DNA of 40,677 nucleotides from an uncultured Victivallales bacterium. Its GTDB lineage: Bacteria > Verrucomicrobiota > Lentisphaeria > Victivallales > UBA1829. Positions 1-7,921 of the stretch are shown piece after piece. Both the position numbers and the translations under genes were made by a program. The notes under the pieces were generated by a model. It was not told the origin of the DNA, made no database searches, and was given only the letters and a program-made list of their open reading frames with translations. The stretch lies in assembly GCA_934644965.1 (NCBI GenBank), contig CAKUDG010000029.1, positions 1 to 40,677 of the forward strand. Direction: 5' to 3'. The stretch's first letter is position 1. Each line of letters opens with the position of its first letter.

Positions 1-27
1 GTTGAGCTCAAATTTACCCCCGAAACG

Positions 28-53
28 AAAAAACCGACCAGAAGACCGGTCGG
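28..53 (-). terminator. Rho-independent terminator of the tmRNA gene
   Basis: Read on the minus strand, the stem arms CCGACC (53-48) and GGTCGG (39-34) enclose an 8-nt loop and are followed directly by six T. It lies 17 nt beyond the CCA end of the tmRNA, so it most likely ends the tmRNA precursor. Confidence 0.85.
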
Positions 54-69
54 CGGAGAATTTTGAAAT

Positions 70-422
70 TGGTGGAGGCGGCGGGATTCGAACCCGCGTC
101 CTGTGACGGCTTCCAGACGACATCTACATGCTTGTCCCGCCATTCCGGTTTATCGTCTCTCCGCTTGGCCGACGGACGGGCGGCATCGCGACTACTCCAA
201 TCTTGAATCTCGTGTTCAGGACGTCAGATAAATCCCGTACACCAGAACGCTCCCTGCGCTCTCTGCCTTAGCGTTCGTCAGACAAAGAACGTGGCCGCCT
301 TAAGCAGCCAGTGCGTACTCTTCGTTCGCAGTTGTTTGTTTAACCGGTGATTAACGAGGCCAACGGTCATCCTCGGCATGCAGTCGGCATTCCGCGCATC
401 CAGTCGAAACCGGAACGCCCCC
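70..422 (-). ncRNA. ssrA: Transfer-messenger RNA (tmRNA)
   Basis: This is the trans-translation RNA that rescues stalled ribosomes and tags the nascent chain for proteolysis. The 3' end shows a T-arm (GGGTTCGAATCCC), an acceptor strand and an encoded CCA at 70-72. The 5' end GGGGGCG (422-416) pairs with the 3' acceptor, and the TTTCGACTGG motif follows a few bases later. The length of about 353 nt is normal for a one-piece tmRNA. The tag reading frame is at 300-329: GCG resume codon, then AAC GAA GAG TAC GCA CTG GCT GCT and TAA. The tag is therefore ANEEYALAA, ending in the LAA degron recognised by ClpXP; clpP and clpX are encoded in this same window. The resume codon is inferred from its position relative to E. 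coli tmRNA (ANDENYALAA). Confidence 0.97.
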
Positions 423-451
423 GTATTCCTTTCTCAGATACTTCCTCCTTT

Positions 452-479
452 AATATAGCGCTCTTCCGTCTTTATACAA
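452..479 (-). promoter_or_regulatory. Possible sigma70-type promoter of ssrA
   Basis: On the minus strand a TATATT box (457-452) is preceded by TTGTAT (479-474) with a 16-bp spacer. It lies about 30 bp upstream of the mature tmRNA 5' end, leaving room for a short leader removed by RNase P. The -35 match is only three of six bases. Confidence 0.35.
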
Positions 480-617
480 GTCTTCCCCGTTGCTCTTTCG
501 CCGTACCTTTCCTCCCCTCCGAGTGCTTTCCCTATGGGATCCGTTCCGCTGTCGTCACGCGGGGACAGAAAGGGGAAAAAGAAAAAGTGCCTCCACGCCT
601 CCTGTCCTCAGAAGTTT

Positions 618-1511
618 TCAGCCCGCCAAGGCAAGAAGAAGAACTCCTAGAAGAATCACTCCAAGGGCTGTCGCTTTCCGTTTCACATTCGCATCTCGAA
701 AATAATACGCACCTACGGCAAAGGTCACCACACAGCTGCTCCGCCGGATCAATGATAAAATGGATATGTGGATCCCGGGAAGGCTGACCGCGTAAAAATA
801 CAGAAAATCCGCCAGAATCAGCAGAATACCTGTCGCCGGTATGCTCCATCTCCAGCGGAACGGGTGTTTCCCTCCGAAACAGCTCGCGCGGATCCACCAG
901 GAGAGACCCAGCAGAAAGACCAGATCCACCGAAAAGTAGAACTGCATGACTCCGCGCGGAATCTGAAGCTCATTCAGTAAATATTTGTCGTACAGCGCCG
1001 AAGCGGCACCCAGAAGGGTCCCCAGCAGAATCAGATGCATCCCCCGGTGTCGGGTAAATCGGATCCCTTCCAGTTTCCCCAGTACCGAAAACAAATAATA
1101 TCCCACGAAAATCGCCAGCATCCCCAGCGCCTGCAGTCCATTCGGAATTTCTCCAAACAGAAACAGACTCCCCAGAAAAGTCCACAACGGCGAACTCGCA
1201 CGGATCGGCGCGGCAATCGAGATCGGCAGCTCACGCATCGCATAGTAAACACAGGTCCAGCTCAATCCAACCAGAACCGATTTCAGCAGAATCAGAATCC
1301 AGGTCTGCCAGTCGCAGTCAAAATATCGGCTTAGTTCTCCTGAAACCAGACTCCAGATCAGGAAAAAGACCGCCCCGGAACAACTGGAAAAAAACAGTAC
1401 GGGCATCACCGAATTGTCCTGAACTGCGTGCTTCTTGCAGAGATCGTACAGCCCCAGCGCAAGCGCGGAAATAAGAATCGGAGCAAACCAGGGGGGAAGG
1501 GAAAGAATCAT
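618..1511 (-). CDS. EamA/DMT-superfamily membrane transporter
   Basis: Predicted inner-membrane permease of the drug/metabolite transporter superfamily, 297 aa, the usual length for a two-EamA-repeat protein. The sequence alternates about ten hydrophobic helices with short loops. Typical features are the N-terminal helix PILISALALGLYDLCKKHA, the YYAMRELPISIAAPIRASSPL segment closing the first repeat and the equivalent ISILSLIRRSSCVVTF segment in the second. The substrate cannot be read from sequence; amino acids, nucleobases or sugars are all possible. The start has a good ribosome binding site (AGGAG, 8 nt before ATG). No terminator with a T-run is seen between its stop and the tmRNA promoter. 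Confidence 0.85.
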   Translation of the reverse strand: MILSLPPWFAPILISALALGLYDLCKKHAVQDNSVMPVLFFSSCSGAVFFLIWSLVSGELSRYFDCDWQTWILILLKSVLVGLSWTCVYYAMRELPISIAAPIRASSPLWTFLGSLFLFGEIPNGLQALGMLAIFVGYYLFSVLGKLEGIRFTRHRGMHLILLGTLLGAASALYDKYLLNELQIPRGVMQFYFSVDLVFLLGLSWWIRASCFGGKHPFRWRWSIPATGILLILADFLYFYAVSLPGIHISILSLIRRSSCVVTFAVGAYYFRDANVKRKATALGVILLGVLLLALAG

Positions 1512-2062
1512 ATGCCGTCTCCTGAGATAAAAGAGTAATACGGCTTCTTCACAGTCGGTAATGCTGCCGCAAGGGCTTTCCCTGTTGAAAAAATCATTGT
1601 CCCGTGTGTCTCCTGTTCTGTTGTCTTTTTCCTGTGTCCGGCTTCATTCCCCCCGGGGGGTGGGGGGGTATTCCCTGCGTTGCTCCTCCCGTTTATCCCG
1701 GTCGTGTTTCGTACAATTCCGCAAAAAACGACTGGAGAAAATGAAATCAGTAACAGCTTCATCGGAAAATGTACCGCTGCTGCTGCCAGTCGCACAGAAG
1801 TGTGGTGTGGGGGAAGAGAATGAAAGAGAATGAATGGGAAGCAGGGGAAAAATCTCGTTCTGCCGTCTTTTCAGTGTTTCGTTTCCGTTGTTGTGTTCCT
1901 ATATCTTTCTATTTATGCCATGGGTTCCATTCAGGAACTCCATTTCAGTGGGTGGACTGCATTGTTTTTCGCTCCTGCCCGCATTTCTTCCTTCGGGGGG
2001 ATGCGCCCCCAGGAGAAGGAGAAGGAGGAGGGTGAAGAGAGAAAAAAGCGGGAATCTGTGAA
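1512..2062. other. Intergenic region, 551 bp, no gene recognised
   Basis: It lies between the starts of the EamA-type gene and the end of rodA. It holds a G/C homopolymer cluster at about 1646-1668 (C6-G6-T-G7) and a purine-rich stretch at about 2010-2045. Short reading frames across it look like shadows: their composition is low-complexity and they have no recognisable domain. One of them (1508-1795, minus) overlaps the EamA start by 4 bp, which I take as chance. Confidence 0.5.
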
Positions 2063-3250
2063 TCAGAGCGCGATGAACGTTTCCTTGTCGCGGTGAATGT
2101 AAACAGACTGGACAATCCCGAGATACACCATGGTCGCAATCATGAACGTCCCTCCATAACTGACAAGCGGAAGCGGCAGACCCGTGACCGGTGCTATTCG
2201 GATGCACATCCCGATATTCACTGCCGTATGGGTCAGAAGCAACACTGCCACCCCCACACATAAATAACGGCCGAAGGCATCGGGCGCCAGAATGGCCGTG
2301 CGCAGAATGGAAAAGAGCAGTGCCGCATAGATAAAGACAAGTGCCAGAGTCCCGAGAAGCCCTGTTTCTTCCGCAATAACGGGGAAAATGAAATCGGAAT
2401 TTGCCACCGTCTGCGGCAGATAGCCCAGTGTGCAGTGCGTGCCCTGCATGAATCCCTTCCCCGTCAGGCCGCCGCTCCCGACTGCCATCTCCGCCTGAAG
2501 CTGGTTCCATCCCCGGTTCTGCGGATCCCGGTCCGGATCCAGAAACACCCGGATCCGTTCCTTCTGATAGGGTTTCATCATGTAATAGGCCGTGGGCATG
2601 AAGGCCGCTCCTGCAATCAGCAGAATCAGCAGGTAACGCCATTTCAGGCCTCCTGTGAAGGCAATGGCTCCCACCAGAGGAATCAAGACCAGTGCCGTCC
2701 CGAGATCGGGTTCCTTCAGAATCAGCAGGAAAGGAAGCGAGGTCAGGAGGCACAGTCCAGCCGCCCAGGGCAGTTTGTTGATATCTGCTTTCTTCATGGA
2801 AAGAAGCCATGAGGCTCCCAGGAGAATCCCCAGCTTCGCAATCTCTGAAGGCTGAATGCTCATTCCGGCAATATCCAGCCAGCGTCTGGCCCCGAAGCGT
2901 TCCACCCCGTTCAGCAGCACATAGCCCAGCAGAAGGATGGACAGCGGGTACAGCACAAAGGACGCAGGTCCGAACCAGCGGTAGTCCGTGAAACTCAGAA
3001 TCAGCCAGGCCGTAAAGCCCAGCCCCATATAAAAAAGCTGGCGTTTCCAGAAGACTTCCGCATGGACTCCGCCCACCTGCTGCCCCGTCCCGTATATGAA
3101 AAGCGCTCCGATTGCAAGCAGTGTCAGCATCGGGACAATCTGCATGTAATCGAAGCGCCCCGCCAGACGGCGGAGAAACTGAAGCACTGGATTCGGCCCC
3201 GCCGATTGTTTCTCCCGCAGCGAGGCGGCAACGGAAAATTTACTGCTCAT
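2063..3250 (-). CDS. rodA: Rod-shape peptidoglycan glycosyltransferase RodA
   Basis: SEDS-family membrane glycosyltransferase that polymerises lipid II in the elongation machinery with a class B PBP. It is 395 aa with about ten membrane helices. Family hallmarks are visible in order: GARRWLDIAGMSIQPSEIAKL, EPDLGTALVLIP, the extracellular NSDFIFPVIAEETGLLG segment and GLPLPLVSYGGT near the C-terminus. The Asp of the QNRGWNQLQAEMAVGSGG-NSDF region and the VSYGG motif fit RodA/FtsW. RodA is preferred over FtsW because there is no division cluster nearby, and the NSDF and VSYGGT forms are typical of RodA. It lies 9 nt downstream of purA and is probably co-transcribed with it. No strong Shine-Dalgarno precedes the ATG, suggesting translational dependence on purA. 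Confidence 0.93.
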   Translation of the reverse strand: MSSKFSVAASLREKQSAGPNPVLQFLRRLAGRFDYMQIVPMLTLLAIGALFIYGTGQQVGGVHAEVFWKRQLFYMGLGFTAWLILSFTDYRWFGPASFVLYPLSILLLGYVLLNGVERFGARRWLDIAGMSIQPSEIAKLGILLGASWLLSMKKADINKLPWAAGLCLLTSLPFLLILKEPDLGTALVLIPLVGAIAFTGGLKWRYLLILLIAGAAFMPTAYYMMKPYQKERIRVFLDPDRDPQNRGWNQLQAEMAVGSGGLTGKGFMQGTHCTLGYLPQTVANSDFIFPVIAEETGLLGTLALVFIYAALLFSILRTAILAPDAFGRYLCVGVAVLLLTHTAVNIGMCIRIAPVTGLPLPLVSYGGTFMIATMVYLGIVQSVYIHRDKETFIAL

Positions 3251-3259
3251 CGGGTGACG

Positions 3260-4552
3260 TCACCGAAGAGCCGTCCCCGCATGCAGACGGAAGGTCTGAT
3301 CCCGTTTCGGACCCACGGAAACAATGCCGATTTCTGCCTGAAGCAGTTCCGCAACACGTGTCAGATATTGTTTCGCATTTTCCGGAAGTTCTTCAAAAGA
3401 GCGGGCTTCCGTTGTGGATGTCTTCCATCCGGGGAGGGTCTCATAGTGCGGACGGACGCGGTTCAGCATTCCAGTGCCCGCAGGGAAATTTGTATGAATT
3501 TCACCGTCGATCTCATAAGCAATGCAGATTTTGATTTCGTCCAGATCGTCGAGAACATCGAGTTTGGTGATGGCCAGAAGATCAATCCCGTTGACCATGC
3601 AGCTGTAACGGCAGGCCACGATATCAAGCCATCCGCAGCGCCTGGGCCTTCCGGTCGTCGCGCCGAATTCTCCGCCCTTGTTCCGGAGGAAATCCCCGCT
3701 TTCCCCGTGCAGTTCCGTGGGGAAGGGGCCTTCTCCGACCCGGGTGGAATAGGCTTTCAGAACTCCCCAGACTTCATTGATGGCGCGCGGCGGAAGTCCG
3801 CTTCCTGTGCAGGCGCCGCCGCTGGTGGTGTTGCTGCTCGTGACAAAGGGATAGGTGCCGTAATCAATATCAAGAAAAGCGCCCTGGGCACCTTCCAGAA
3901 GAACGCGTTTCCCGCTCCTTGCGGCCTCGTTGATGCTTGCAACCGTGTCCTTGACATAGGGCGCAAGCTGTTTCGCGGCATCGGAGACTTCCTGCCAGGC
4001 TTTTTCCACATCCAGCGCCTCCGCCCCCAGAGGAACGTAGGTGCTGTTGTAGACGGCCGCCTCCTCCCGGAAATGTTTTTCCAGTCCTTCCTGATTCAGC
4101 AGCTCGACTCCGCGGATTCCGGTCCTTCCCGCTTTGGAGGCATAGGCGGGCCCGATCCCGCGTTTGGTGGTCCCGATCTTCTTTTCCGGAGCCGCATTGT
4201 TTTCGTTGTATGCATCGAGAAGTTTGTGCCAGGGCATGATCAGATGACAGCGGGAACTGACCTGGATGCCGGAAATGTCAATCCCCCTCGATTCCAGATG
4301 TCTCATTTCCTTGAGAAGTTCGACCGGATCCACCACGACCCCGTTCCCGATGACGCATGCCGTATTTTTCCGGAGAATTCCCGAGGGAATCAGATGAAGC
4401 ACATATTTCCCGCTTCCGTTCTCCACCGTGTGCCCTGCATTGTTGCCGCCCTGAAAACGGACGACCATTTCCGCATTTTCCGTCAGGACATCAATGATCT
4501 TTCCCTTTCCTTCATCGCCCCACTGGACGCCTACAAGAACGCTTACCGACAT
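3260..4552 (-). CDS. purA: Adenylosuccinate synthetase
   Basis: Catalyses the GTP-dependent joining of IMP and aspartate to adenylosuccinate, the first committed step from IMP to AMP, in the cytoplasm. The N-terminal P-loop-like motif VGVQWGDEGKGK contains the catalytic Asp. It is followed by GGNNAGHTV (catalytic His), GTTKRGIGPAY, the VLLEGAQGAFLDIDYGTYPFVTSSN block and TGRPRRCGWLD. The chosen start gives 430 aa, the family length. An in-frame ATG at 4591 would add 13 hydrophilic residues not present in relatives, although it has a fair ribosome binding site (GGGAAAG). It heads the purA-rodA operon. Confidence 0.96.
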   Translation of the reverse strand: MSVSVLVGVQWGDEGKGKIIDVLTENAEMVVRFQGGNNAGHTVENGSGKYVLHLIPSGILRKNTACVIGNGVVVDPVELLKEMRHLESRGIDISGIQVSSRCHLIMPWHKLLDAYNENNAAPEKKIGTTKRGIGPAYASKAGRTGIRGVELLNQEGLEKHFREEAAVYNSTYVPLGAEALDVEKAWQEVSDAAKQLAPYVKDTVASINEAARSGKRVLLEGAQGAFLDIDYGTYPFVTSSNTTSGGACTGSGLPPRAINEVWGVLKAYSTRVGEGPFPTELHGESGDFLRNKGGEFGATTGRPRRCGWLDIVACRYSCMVNGIDLLAITKLDVLDDLDEIKICIAYEIDGEIHTNFPAGTGMLNRVRPHYETLPGWKTSTTEARSFEELPENAKQYLTRVAELLQAEIGIVSVGPKRDQTFRLHAGTALR

Positions 4553-4886
4553 AGTTCCCGATTCCACTGTGTTTTTGTTCCGCGATTCCATTTCTTTCCC
4601 GTCGCCGGGGTGCGGATCGCAGAGATGAATTCCCGCGCCCGGGCAATACTTCCTCTTAAGATAATGACATTCCGTGAAATTTCAAATCTTCCTCCGCTCT
4701 TCCTCCGAATTTTCAGAGATTTCCTTTGTCAGGATTTTCTTGCGAATCCGATTTGAAAAATGAGCGGAAAAATGGTATCTTTTGAATCCGGCGGGGAAAG
4801 ACGGTCCTTTCCCCCCCTTTCTTCCACGCGTTTCCGCACCCGGTCTCCCCGGAGCGGAAAATTTTCAATCCGACAGGAACAGAAAA

Positions 4887-6176
4887 ATGGCAAAAAACAC
4901 AGACACTCCTTCCCCTTCTGCAGACACAATCCGTTCCGCTATGGAGGAAATCGGCGAAAGGGCCAGAATCGCCTCCCGGATCCTCGCGAACACGGAGACG
5001 AAAATCAAGGATGAATGGCTCCTGTCCATGGCCGACGCTCTGGAAAATTCCAGCGCCGAACTCCTCCGGGAAAACGCCCGGGATATGAAAGCGGGTCGGG
5101 ATGCCGGCCTCTCCGGCGCCATGCTCGACAGACTCCAGCTCACGCCCGAACGCATCAAAGCCATGGCCGACGGCCTCCGGCATGTGACCAGCCTTGAAGA
5201 TCCGGTCGGACGCCGTCTTTCCACGATCCTGCGTCCCAACGGGCTCCGGATCGAAAAGGTATCCGTGCCGATCGGAGTCATCGGTTTCATTTACGAATCC
5301 CGCCCGAATGTGACCGCGGATGCGGCCGGGCTTTGTCTGAAGGCCGGCAATGCCGTCATCCTGCGCGGCGGATCGGAAGCCTTTCATTCCAATATGGCGA
5401 TCGCACAGTGCATTTCCCATGCCGCCGTTGCGCACGGCATGCCTGAAGGCGCGGTCCAGCTGATTCCATGGACTGATCGCGCAGCTGTCGCAAACATGCT
5501 CAAGATGGACCGCTTCATGGATCTGATCATACCCCGCGGAGGGGAAGGGCTGATCCGTTATGTGGTGGAAAATTCCACCATTCCCGTCATCAAGCATTAC
5601 AAGGGAATCTGTCATATCTTTGTGGATTCGGAATGCAACCGAGATATGGCTCTGGACATCATTGAAAACGCAAAATGCCAGAGACCCGGCGTCTGCAACG
5701 CTCTGGAGACGCTTCTGATTCATGAGGACATCGCCGAATCCTTTGTCCCGGCATTCGCCGCCCGTATGAAAACGCGCGGTGTGGAACTCCGCGGCGCAAA
5801 CCGCTTCTGCGAACTGGTGAAGGATGCGCTTCCAGCATCGGAGGAAGACTGGTCCACGGAATATCTGGATCTGATCCTTTCCGTCCGGATCGTCCCCGAT
5901 CTCCGGAGCGCGGTGGAACACATCAACCATTACGGTTCCGGACACAGCGACTGCATTGTGACCGATAATCCGGCAAACGCTGAATACTTCCTGAATCATG
6001 TGGATTCCGCCGCCGTCTATGTCAATGCCTCCACCCGATTCACAGACGGCGGAGAGTTCGGCATGGGCGCCGAAATCGGCATCAGCACCGATAAGCTCCA
6101 TGCGCGCGGGCCTATGGGACTGCCGGAACTGACCTCCTATAAATACAAGATATACGGCTCCGGACAGATCCGCTGA
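4887..6176 (+). CDS. proA: Gamma-glutamyl phosphate reductase
   Basis: NADPH-dependent reduction of gamma-glutamyl phosphate to glutamate semialdehyde, the second step of proline synthesis. The protein is 429 aa, normal for ProA. Visible motifs are the cofactor-binding region IGVIGFIYESRPNVTADAAGLCLKAGNAVILRGGSEA and the catalytic-Cys motif NAKCQRPGVCNALETLL. The C-terminal FTDGGEFGMGAEIGISTDKLHARGPMGLPELTSYKY block is nearly invariant in the family. The start at 4887 has AGGA about 9 nt upstream; the frame is open further upstream (ATG 4782), but that extension is not conserved. It is transcribed divergently from purA. proB is not in the window. Confidence 0.96.
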   Translation: MAKNTDTPSPSADTIRSAMEEIGERARIASRILANTETKIKDEWLLSMADALENSSAELLRENARDMKAGRDAGLSGAMLDRLQLTPERIKAMADGLRHVTSLEDPVGRRLSTILRPNGLRIEKVSVPIGVIGFIYESRPNVTADAAGLCLKAGNAVILRGGSEAFHSNMAIAQCISHAAVAHGMPEGAVQLIPWTDRAAVANMLKMDRFMDLIIPRGGEGLIRYVVENSTIPVIKHYKGICHIFVDSECNRDMALDIIENAKCQRPGVCNALETLLIHEDIAESFVPAFAARMKTRGVELRGANRFCELVKDALPASEEDWSTEYLDLILSVRIVPDLRSAVEHINHYGSGHSDCIVTDNPANAEYFLNHVDSAAVYVNASTRFTDGGEFGMGAEIGISTDKLHARGPMGLPELTSYKYKIYGSGQIR

Positions 6177-6256
6177 TCTTCCGGAATTTTTCCCCCCCTC
6201 TTGATGCGGAGCTGAAGTTTTCGGATACGGAGTTCTTCCGGAGAAAAAGAAAAGCC

Positions 6257-7114
6257 ATGTTGAATAGTTCCTGTTTATTTTTCGGCGGCTGGGCGCTTCC
6301 GGATACGGTCGGGCGTTCTGTTCTTGCCATGTTGTCCCGGAAACTTCCGCGGCTTTCTTCTCCTGCGGTGAGTGAAACGGAAACGAACGGTATGGGAAGA
6401 ACGCCCCCCATTCCGGGATGGGATACCTCACGGACCGGGGAGGAGGAGACATCGGGAAGCTCAACCGTATTCGACTACGGTTTCTTTTCAGGTTCCTCCG
6501 GGAAATTCCGTCTCCCCGGAGAGGCGGATCTGGCGGCTCCGATCTGCGGCAAAGAGCCGATGCGTCCTCTGCTGCTGTTGGGGCACTCGATGGGCGCTCC
6601 GCTGGCATTGTCGCTTGCGGAAGCGTTTCCGGATTCTGTTTCCGGCGTGATTCTCTTCACACCCTTTGTCCGTTTTGTGAAGGATGGGGATTTCCCCGGG
6701 TGGGACAAGGAGAGTCTGGAAGAAATGAAAACGAATCTTCTGCGGAATCCGGGGAGTCTGCTTCGTGCGTTTTACCGCCGCTGCGCCGCTCCGGAACGCT
6801 TTATGCTTCCATTGAATCCGCCTGAGAGCTGGAATCTGGAGGCGCTTGTGCAGGGGCTGGACTATCTGATGGGATGCGATGTCCGCGGGGTCCGGGTGCG
6901 CTGTCCCGTGCTCTGCCTTCTTTCAGGGGAGGGGGACTCCATTGTGAGCGCCGCCATGCAGAGAGCTGCGGCTGAGGAACTCTCCTCCCGCGGGAGGAAT
7001 CCTGTGCGTGTGGAAGTTCTGGAAACGGCAGGGCACCTGCTGCCGGCGACCCGGACGGAACGGTGTGCGGATCTGGTATCCGCATTTATCATGGAGAATG
7101 CCGACGGAAAATGA
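6257..7114 (+). CDS. Alpha/beta hydrolase, probable pimeloyl-ACP methyl ester esterase (BioH/BioG-like)
   Basis: Probable serine esterase of 285 aa. It starts with a BioG/BioH-like FFGGWALP segment, and its nucleophile elbow is GHSMG (Ser in LLLLGHSMGAPLALSLAE). An Asp in LSGEGDSIVS and a His in ETAGHLLPAT complete a plausible catalytic triad in the right order. Its stop overlaps the bioC start by 4 bp (ATGA at 7111), so the two are translationally coupled. Known biology: BioC methylates malonyl-ACP so that it can enter fatty-acid synthesis, and a BioH-type esterase later removes the methyl group from pimeloyl-ACP. The gene pair therefore suggests the gatekeeper role. Residues about 32-75 are a Ser/Thr/Pro/Glu-rich stretch of the kind seen in several proteins here. 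Which non-homologous esterase type (BioH, BioG, BioV) it belongs to is not settled. Confidence 0.7.
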   Translation: MLNSSCLFFGGWALPDTVGRSVLAMLSRKLPRLSSPAVSETETNGMGRTPPIPGWDTSRTGEEETSGSSTVFDYGFFSGSSGKFRLPGEADLAAPICGKEPMRPLLLLGHSMGAPLALSLAEAFPDSVSGVILFTPFVRFVKDGDFPGWDKESLEEMKTNLLRNPGSLLRAFYRRCAAPERFMLPLNPPESWNLEALVQGLDYLMGCDVRGVRVRCPVLCLLSGEGDSIVSAAMQRAAAEELSSRGRNPVRVEVLETAGHLLPATRTERCADLVSAFIMENADGK

Positions 7115-7905
7115 CGGAACCCCGATTTCATCCGCGGGTCCTAAAGAACTTTTCCGGAGCCGCACACATGTATGACCGCCATGCCTTGTTTCAGAATTAT
7201 GCGGCGGGACAACTTCTGGAATGGATTCGTTCCGAATCGTTGTCCTCGTTTCCTCAGTGGAAGCCCTGCCGGATTTTTGAAGCGGGTTGCGGGACGGGGT
7301 TTCTGTCTGTGCCTCTGGCGGAGACTTTCCCTGAAGCGGAGCTGACCGTGACGGATCTTTCATCCGGGATGCTGGGAATGGTCCGTTCCAAACTTCTCAG
7401 CCGTTCCGGGGTGGAGTTCTGTGTTTATGATTTCAACGGGTCCTTTCCGGAATCGACGGGGCGCTATGATCTGCTTGTTTCAGCCATGGCGCTGCAATGG
7501 GCGGCTTCGCTGCCGGATGTGCTGAGCCGTTTCCGGACGATGCTGAGGGGGGAGGGAAGACTCTTCTTTTCCGTTCCGCTGGAAGGGACTTTCCGTGAAA
7601 TGCGGAAGATCTTTGAACAAGAAGGGATCCCGTATCCCGGGCTTTCCCTCCCGGATCCGGATGAGCTCTATGAGACGCTTCTCGGGATTTTCGGAGAGGC
7701 TGGACAGGTTTTTCTGAAGCGGGATTCCTATGAGGAGACTTTTTCATCCGTGGCGGATTTCTGGAAAACGCTGCGGAATACGGGGACAGGGAATGCCTCG
7801 GGCAGACCCGTTCCTCTGCCGCATCTGAGACATCTGCTGAGAAAGCACGGGGGGAAGATCCGGGTGAATTATGAATACGCATTGGTGAAATGTTCAAATT
7901 ATTGA
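7111..7905 (+). CDS. bioC: Malonyl-[acyl-carrier protein] O-methyltransferase
   Basis: SAM-dependent methyltransferase, 264 aa, that should make malonyl-ACP methyl ester to start biotin's pimelate chain. The N-terminal NFSGAAHMYDRHALFQNYAAGQLLE matches the BioC signature (phased A-x-x-Y-x-x-x-A-x-x-Q). The SAM motif I is IFEAGCGTGFLS, followed by LTVTDLSSGML and the BioC-like LLVSAMALQWAASLPDVLSRF. The ATG is embedded in the ATGA overlap with the upstream esterase gene; an upstream in-frame ATG at 7063 would only extend into that gene. mtaB follows 16 nt after the stop. The other biotin genes (bioF, bioA, bioD, bioB) are not in this window. Confidence 0.88.
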   Translation: MTEPRFHPRVLKNFSGAAHMYDRHALFQNYAAGQLLEWIRSESLSSFPQWKPCRIFEAGCGTGFLSVPLAETFPEAELTVTDLSSGMLGMVRSKLLSRSGVEFCVYDFNGSFPESTGRYDLLVSAMALQWAASLPDVLSRFRTMLRGEGRLFFSVPLEGTFREMRKIFEQEGIPYPGLSLPDPDELYETLLGIFGEAGQVFLKRDSYEETFSSVADFWKTLRNTGTGNASGRPVPLPHLRHLLRKHGGKIRVNYEYALVKCSNY

Positions 7906-7921
7906 AGGAAACGTTGTCAAG

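Noticed and set aside
70..110. tRNA-like T-arm and acceptor
   Set aside because: It is the 3' tRNA-like part of the tmRNA; there is no anticodon arm and the 5' half lies about 300 nt away.
1508..1795. 95-aa frame (minus) overlapping the EamA start by 4 bp
   Set aside because: The ATGA overlap looks like coupling, but the product has no domain, crosses the G/C homopolymer cluster and has no clear ribosome binding site.
3062..4756. 564-aa open frame on plus, antisense to purA and rodA
   Set aside because: purA and rodA have full family motifs on minus; the long plus frame comes from codon bias at this GC content.
4713..6608. 631-aa open frame on minus, antisense to proA
   Set aside because: proA is complete on plus and the antisense product shows no domain.
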